Below, in pieces: positions 38,020 through 40,875 of a stretch of 40,875 nt of DNA (position 1 is its first letter; each line of letters opens with the position of its first letter). The notes under the pieces were generated by a model. It made no database searches and was not told where the DNA came from. It saw only the letters and a list, made by a program, of their open reading frames with translations. Origin of the DNA: Arcobacter sp. CECT 8986 (GTDB taxonomy: Bacteria > Campylobacterota > Campylobacteria > Campylobacterales > Arcobacteraceae); contig NZ_PDKG01000014.1 of the NCBI RefSeq assembly GCF_004116725.1, positions 1 to 40,875 on the forward strand, in the 5' to 3' direction. The position numbers and the translations under genes were made by a program.

Positions 38020-38308
38020 TTCTATGTAAAGCAACTACAAAAACAGCAATACTCATTGCAAAAAAACTATTTTTTGTTTTATACATTATTAAAATACTGA
38101 TAATTGACGCAATAATACCAATTGTTCCTACTTTTATAATTGAGGGTATTATTAAAGATATAAGAAGTGTTACAGGAATAGCTTCTAAAAATAAATCAAC
38201 ATTTTTTATTTTATTTAATTTATTTGCCAAGTACAATCCTGAAAATCTTAAAAAATAAGTACCAATTGCAACAAAAAGTATAATTAGTAGGGTATTTATA
38301 TCATTCAT
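38003..38308 (-). CDS. azlD: AzlD family small membrane subunit
   Basis: 101 residues, three or four helices, with YFLRFSGLYLANKL near the N-terminus and PVTLLISLIIPSI, as in AzlD, the small partner of AzlC exporters of branched-chain amino acids (YgaH/BrnE type). It overlaps azlC by 8 nt, as expected of two subunits of one exporter. Confidence 0.85.
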   Translation of the reverse strand: MNDINTLLIILFVAIGTYFLRFSGLYLANKLNKIKNVDLFLEAIPVTLLISLIIPSIIKVGTIGIIASIISILIMYKTKNSFFAMSIAVFVVALHRNGLLL

Positions 38309-38801
38309 AGCTTCTCTTTTTATTTATATATACATAAACATAACAACCAATTAAAGATGAAACTATTATATACGATATGTTAGAAATATTTCTTTCTAAA
38401 ATAATTGCAAAAAAAGCAGTAATTAAATAGACAAATAAATCACTTCTTTTTTTATTTATTGCCACAGCCCATGATTCATCAGTCACAAAGTGAACAAAGA
38501 GTGCTTTTTTATTAATAGAAGAATTTTTAAAAAAATCATTTAATGATGCAGTAATTAAAAAATACCGAAGATTAATAAGTAGAGCACTTCCTATAATTAT
38601 TGATAGATTTATAGGATTTGTTATCATATCTACAATAACAAATTGTGAAGAACCAGCAAAAATAAATATATTCATTAATGCTAATTGTAAAAAAGTTATA
38701 CTTTTAGATGTACATATTACACCTAAGACTATACCATATGCTAAAACACTTATACTAATTGGTAAATTAGCTTTGAATCCATATTTAAAATTATTTATCA
38801 T
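38301..38801 (-). CDS. azlC: AzlC family permease, short form
   Basis: 166 residues, against about 220-240 in typical AzlC/BrnF large subunits. The N-terminal half is normal: GFKANLPISISVLAYGIVLG, NIFIFAGSSQFVIVD, INLRYFLITASL and the VTDESWAVAI box near residue 110. After this the chain has room for only two helices, so one or two expected segments appear missing in frame. It may be a reduced but working type or a decayed gene; the frame is intact and it overlaps azlD. The 47 nt upstream to the AraC gene suggest cotranscription. Confidence 0.8.
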   Translation of the reverse strand: MINNFKYGFKANLPISISVLAYGIVLGVICTSKSITFLQLALMNIFIFAGSSQFVIVDMITNPINLSIIIGSALLINLRYFLITASLNDFFKNSSINKKALFVHFVTDESWAVAINKKRSDLFVYLITAFFAIILERNISNISYIIVSSLIGCYVYVYINKKRSYE

Positions 38802-38847
38802 AAAAGAAGATTATCTCAATTTTTAAAAATAGTATAGGATGAAATTG

Positions 38848-39675
38848 CTAACTAAAAAATTTTTTATATTCTCCTGGAGTTAAACCTGTAATTGTTTTAA
38901 ATTTTTTATTTAAATGACTTTGGTCATTAAAGCCACACATATATGCAGTTTCAATAATACTAAAACCTTTTTGTAAAAATGTTTTTGCTTTTTCTACTCT
39001 AACAAGCATCAAATATGTGTGAGGAGATACAAATGTATGTTTTTTAAATAATCTAATAAAATGGTATTTAGAAATATTAAACTCATTAGAAATATCATCA
39101 AGGGATATTTGCATAAAATAGTTATCATTAAAATAATCTATTATTTTTTTTATTAATACTTTATGAGCCGGTAACTCAATAATATCATTTGCTTTTGAAT
39201 TGACTTTAAGAATGTAATTTATTATATCAATTAACTCACACTCCCATGATAATTTATTTATCAAAGATATATTATCTTCATTTGTAAGAAAAGATAATTT
39301 TTGATATAAAAAATCATTGTTAAAATGACTATTTGAAAAACTAAGCTGATTTTTTGAGAAATTCTCTTTTAATATATCTTTTATTGTTTGGGGTTTTATA
39401 TAAAGAGATCTGTGTTTATAGTCTTGATTATCAATTATTCCACAAGCATGTACTTCATCTGGATTTATTGTAATTATAGACGATTTGTCAAATTTATAAT
39501 TAAATCCTCTAAGAAAAGCACTCATCTTACCTTTTTGAATTACACTAATAGTATAATCTTCATGTACATGTTTATTGTAATTGAAATGGTTATAATGCCC
39601 TTCGTATACTACAATCTCTTTATGAACATCAGGTTTATGGAATTTTATATCATGTATTATGTTATCGTTTTTCAT
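38848..39675 (-). CDS. AraC family regulator
   Basis: About 275 residues from the preferred ATG at 39675; a GTG ten codons earlier (39705) is the alternative but AGGT lies ten bases before the ATG. The N-terminal cupin domain has HVHEDYTISVIQKGKM and INPDEVHAC. The C-terminal two helix-turn-helix units have ISLDDISNEFNISKYHFIRLFKKHT and IIETAYMCGFNDQSHLNKKFK, ending TGLTPGEYKKF. It is first in an araC-azlC-azlD group and probably controls that exporter in response to a small molecule, by context only. Confidence 0.88.
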   Translation of the reverse strand: MKNDNIIHDIKFHKPDVHKEIVVYEGHYNHFNYNKHVHEDYTISVIQKGKMSAFLRGFNYKFDKSSIITINPDEVHACGIIDNQDYKHRSLYIKPQTIKDILKENFSKNQLSFSNSHFNNDFLYQKLSFLTNEDNISLINKLSWECELIDIINYILKVNSKANDIIELPAHKVLIKKIIDYFNDNYFMQISLDDISNEFNISKYHFIRLFKKHTFVSPHTYLMLVRVEKAKTFLQKGFSIIETAYMCGFNDQSHLNKKFKTITGLTPGEYKKFFS

Positions 39676-39781
39676 AATAAGATTGTACCTAAAATAAATA
39701 CACAATTATTGTACGAAATTGCTTTAAATATAAAGAATAATAAGAAATTTTAAAAAAAAATGAAATTTTGTAGAAAACCTC

Positions 39782-39810
39782 TTGACAAATGAAAAAAAAT
39801 ATAATATAAT
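39782..39810 (+). promoter_or_regulatory. Consensus sigma-70 promoter of the tRNA array
   Basis: TTGACA (39782-39787), a 17-bp spacer and TATAAT (39805-39810): a perfect match to consensus in both boxes and spacing, unusual in this phylum where -35 boxes are weak. It lies 41 bases before the first tRNA. The A-rich spacer and upstream region fit a strong stable-RNA promoter. Confidence 0.9.
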
Positions 39811-39851
39811 TCCGTCCACTTTTTGAGAGAAACAACTTAAAAAGATAGTGT

Positions 39852-39929
39852 CGGGGCGTAGCGCAGTCTGGTTAGCGCACCTGGTTTGGGACCAGGGGGC
39901 CGGAGGTTCGAATCCTCTCGCCCCGACCA
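39852..39929 (+). tRNA. tRNA-Pro (anticodon TGG)
   Basis: Acceptor arms CGGGGCG/CGCCCCG close the cloverleaf. Anticodon stem CCTGG/CCAGG encloses TTTGGGA with TGG at 39887-39889; TTCGAAT marks the T loop, and CCA is encoded. First of five tRNAs. Confidence 0.97.
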
Positions 39930-39940
39930 TTTTTATTTAT

Positions 39941-40018
39941 GGTGGGTATAGCTCAGTTGGTTAGAGCATCGGGTTGTGGTTCCGAGGGCCGTGGGTTCGA
40001 ATCCCATTACCCACCCCA
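39941..40018 (+). tRNA. tRNA-His (anticodon GTG)
   Basis: The extra 5' G (position -1) faces C73, the identity mark of tRNA-His. Acceptor GTGGGTA/TACCCAC, anticodon loop TTGTGGT with GTG, T loop TTCGAAT, and encoded CCA. Confidence 0.97.
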
Positions 40019-40034
40019 TTTATTTTTATTATTT

Positions 40035-40116
<82 letters not shown>

Positions 40117-40201
40117 GCGGATGTGGTGAAATTGGTAGACACGCCAGACTTAGGATCTGGTGCCTCACGGTGTGGAGGTTCGAGTCCTCTCATCCGCACC
40201 A
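40117..40201 (+). tRNA. tRNA-Leu (anticodon TAG)
   Basis: 85 bases with acceptor GCGGATG/CATCCGC, anticodon stem CCAGA/TCTGG around CTTAGGA with TAG at 40151-40153, a long variable arm as in class II tRNAs, T loop TTCGAGT and encoded CCA. Confidence 0.97.
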
Positions 40202-40202
40202 C

Positions 40203-40253
40203 AAAGCCTTATGTGAATGATTTTTTATCATTTATATAAGGCTTTCTTACTTT
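40203..40253 (+). terminator. Long hairpin between tRNA-Leu and the second tRNA-Arg
   Basis: A 19-bp stem (40203-40221 with 40227-40245, three G-U pairs) with a T5 loop, followed by CTTACTTT. It begins one base after the CCA end of tRNA-Leu. It looks like an intrinsic terminator with a poor T run, or a processing hairpin. Confidence 0.65.
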
Positions 40254-40254
40254 A

Positions 40255-40336
<82 letters not shown>

Positions 40337-40372
40337 TAAATAATCAGTTTTATAAAAATGTGAATATGTTAT

Positions 40373-40407
40373 GACTTTGACCTTTATTGTTAAAGTCTAT
40401 CTTTTTT
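40373..40407 (+). terminator. Terminator of the tRNA array
   Basis: A 9-bp stem GACTTTGAC/GTTAAAGTC (40373-40381 and 40389-40397, one G-U) with loop CTTTATT is followed by TAT and six T. It ends the array 40 bases after the last tRNA. Confidence 0.85.
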
Positions 40408-40850
40408 AAAAAATAATAATATCAATTATCTAAAATATAAAAGCTACTTAATATAATAAATACTCAATAATATAAATAAAACAACAATTCATTTTAATCT
40501 AAATAATAAAACTTTATAAATTCTCAAAATACATTTTGTTAAATATAAATATTTTAACTAGTCTCATATATATACATATTATCTAATTAGCAAAATTATA
40601 ACAAATAGATATTGTTTATATAACAATAGTATGTATAAGAGATAAAAATATAATAACTATATGAAAAACATATTCATTATATAAATAAGAATACTATTAA
40701 TATATAAAAGAGAAGAGGGTATAAAGAGTAAAAGTAAAGATAATCTCCATAAGATATAGAGAACGACAATAAAAGCACCCAAAGAAACGGTAATATAAAG
40801 ACATAAGGCGAAAGAAATTGCAAATTTAAGCTTTAATTAAGCGTAAGCTC
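40408..40850. other. Gene-free AT-rich region
   Basis: No credible reading frame, RNA gene or repeat family was found in these about 440 bases. The first 300 are extremely AT-rich; the last part becomes purine-rich (many GA and AAA runs around 40705-40820). Its position before a strong promoter-like element suggests an upstream region of a stable-RNA operon. Confidence 0.6.
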
Positions 40851-40875
40851 TTGACAAAGAGTAAAAAAGAGACTA
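40851..40875 (+). promoter_or_regulatory. Possible strong promoter cut by the window edge
   Basis: TTGACA at 40851-40856 is followed by exactly 17 bases and then TA at the last two positions, consistent with a -10 box beginning at 40874. The 11-base context CTCTTGACAAA is the same as at the tRNA-array promoter. Only the first two -10 bases are visible, so this is a suggestion. Confidence 0.45.

Noticed and set aside
39724-39930. Minus-strand open frame of 68 codons over tRNA-Pro
   Set aside because: It is antisense to the tRNA and its promoter; such frames with an ARGFEPP-like start are a well-known tRNA artefact.

Overview
The window is a chromosomal segment of a low-GC member of the Campylobacterota, most probably of the Arcobacter group. 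This is inferred from the strong AT bias and the Campylobacter-like 5S rRNA. It also fits protein forms usual in that phylum: a ThrS of about 600 residues with a shortened N-terminus, a compact NFACT protein, one-chain pyruvate:ferredoxin oxidoreductase and LuxS. No phage, transposon or CRISPR array was seen. Most genes are housekeeping, tightly packed, often with 1-11 nt overlaps and often with TTG starts behind good ribosome binding sites.

Layout. 1-180: 3' part of a 5S rRNA gene and its terminator. 397-2151: an unknown membrane protein facing a luxS-mnmD pair. 2237-8100, minus strand: pyruvate oxidoreductase, a HAD phosphatase and an orphan periplasmic solute-binding protein. 8219-9033: rplM-rpsI with terminator. 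9109-18072, minus strand: a full phosphate locus read as pstS, an EAL-CBS-GGDEF c-di-GMP protein, then pstC-pstA-pstB-phoU-psiE-response regulator-histidine kinase. 18194-19552: rpsT-prfA. 19638-23327, plus strand: glmM-lspA-leuC-mobA. 23388-26518, minus strand: thrS-infC-rpmI-rplT. 26650-29337, plus strand: an unknown protein, an NFACT (RqcH-like) protein and a TraT-type lipoprotein. 29454-33844: cdsA-dxr-two small proteins-hydrolase-tsaD-SUI1/YciH, a tightly overlapping cluster. 33863-35278: an alanine:cation symporter. 35466-37986: nnrDE-cutA-thiG. 38003-39705: azlD, a short azlC and an AraC regulator. 39782-40407: a tRNA array (Pro, His, Arg, Leu, Arg) with a near-perfect sigma-70 promoter and a terminator. 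40408-40875: AT-rich, gene-free sequence ending in what looks like the -35 box of another strong promoter.

The most interesting signal is in the phosphate locus. The same 30-base arrangement, GTAACC-N5-GTAAYC-N7-TATAnA, occurs in front of pstS and in front of pstC. The second copy overlaps the stop codon of the c-di-GMP gene. It has the 11-bp direct-repeat geometry of Pho boxes and very probably is the site of the OmpR-type regulator encoded at the end of the same operon. This suggests a phosphate regulon with an embedded c-di-GMP enzyme. Other points worth a look are an NFACT protein with Asp-Lys where RqcH has Asp-Arg, an apparently internally shortened AzlC, an exact tRNA-Arg duplication across a long hairpin, and a segment that may lie between two rRNA operons. 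No wholly new multi-gene system could be demonstrated from sequence alone.
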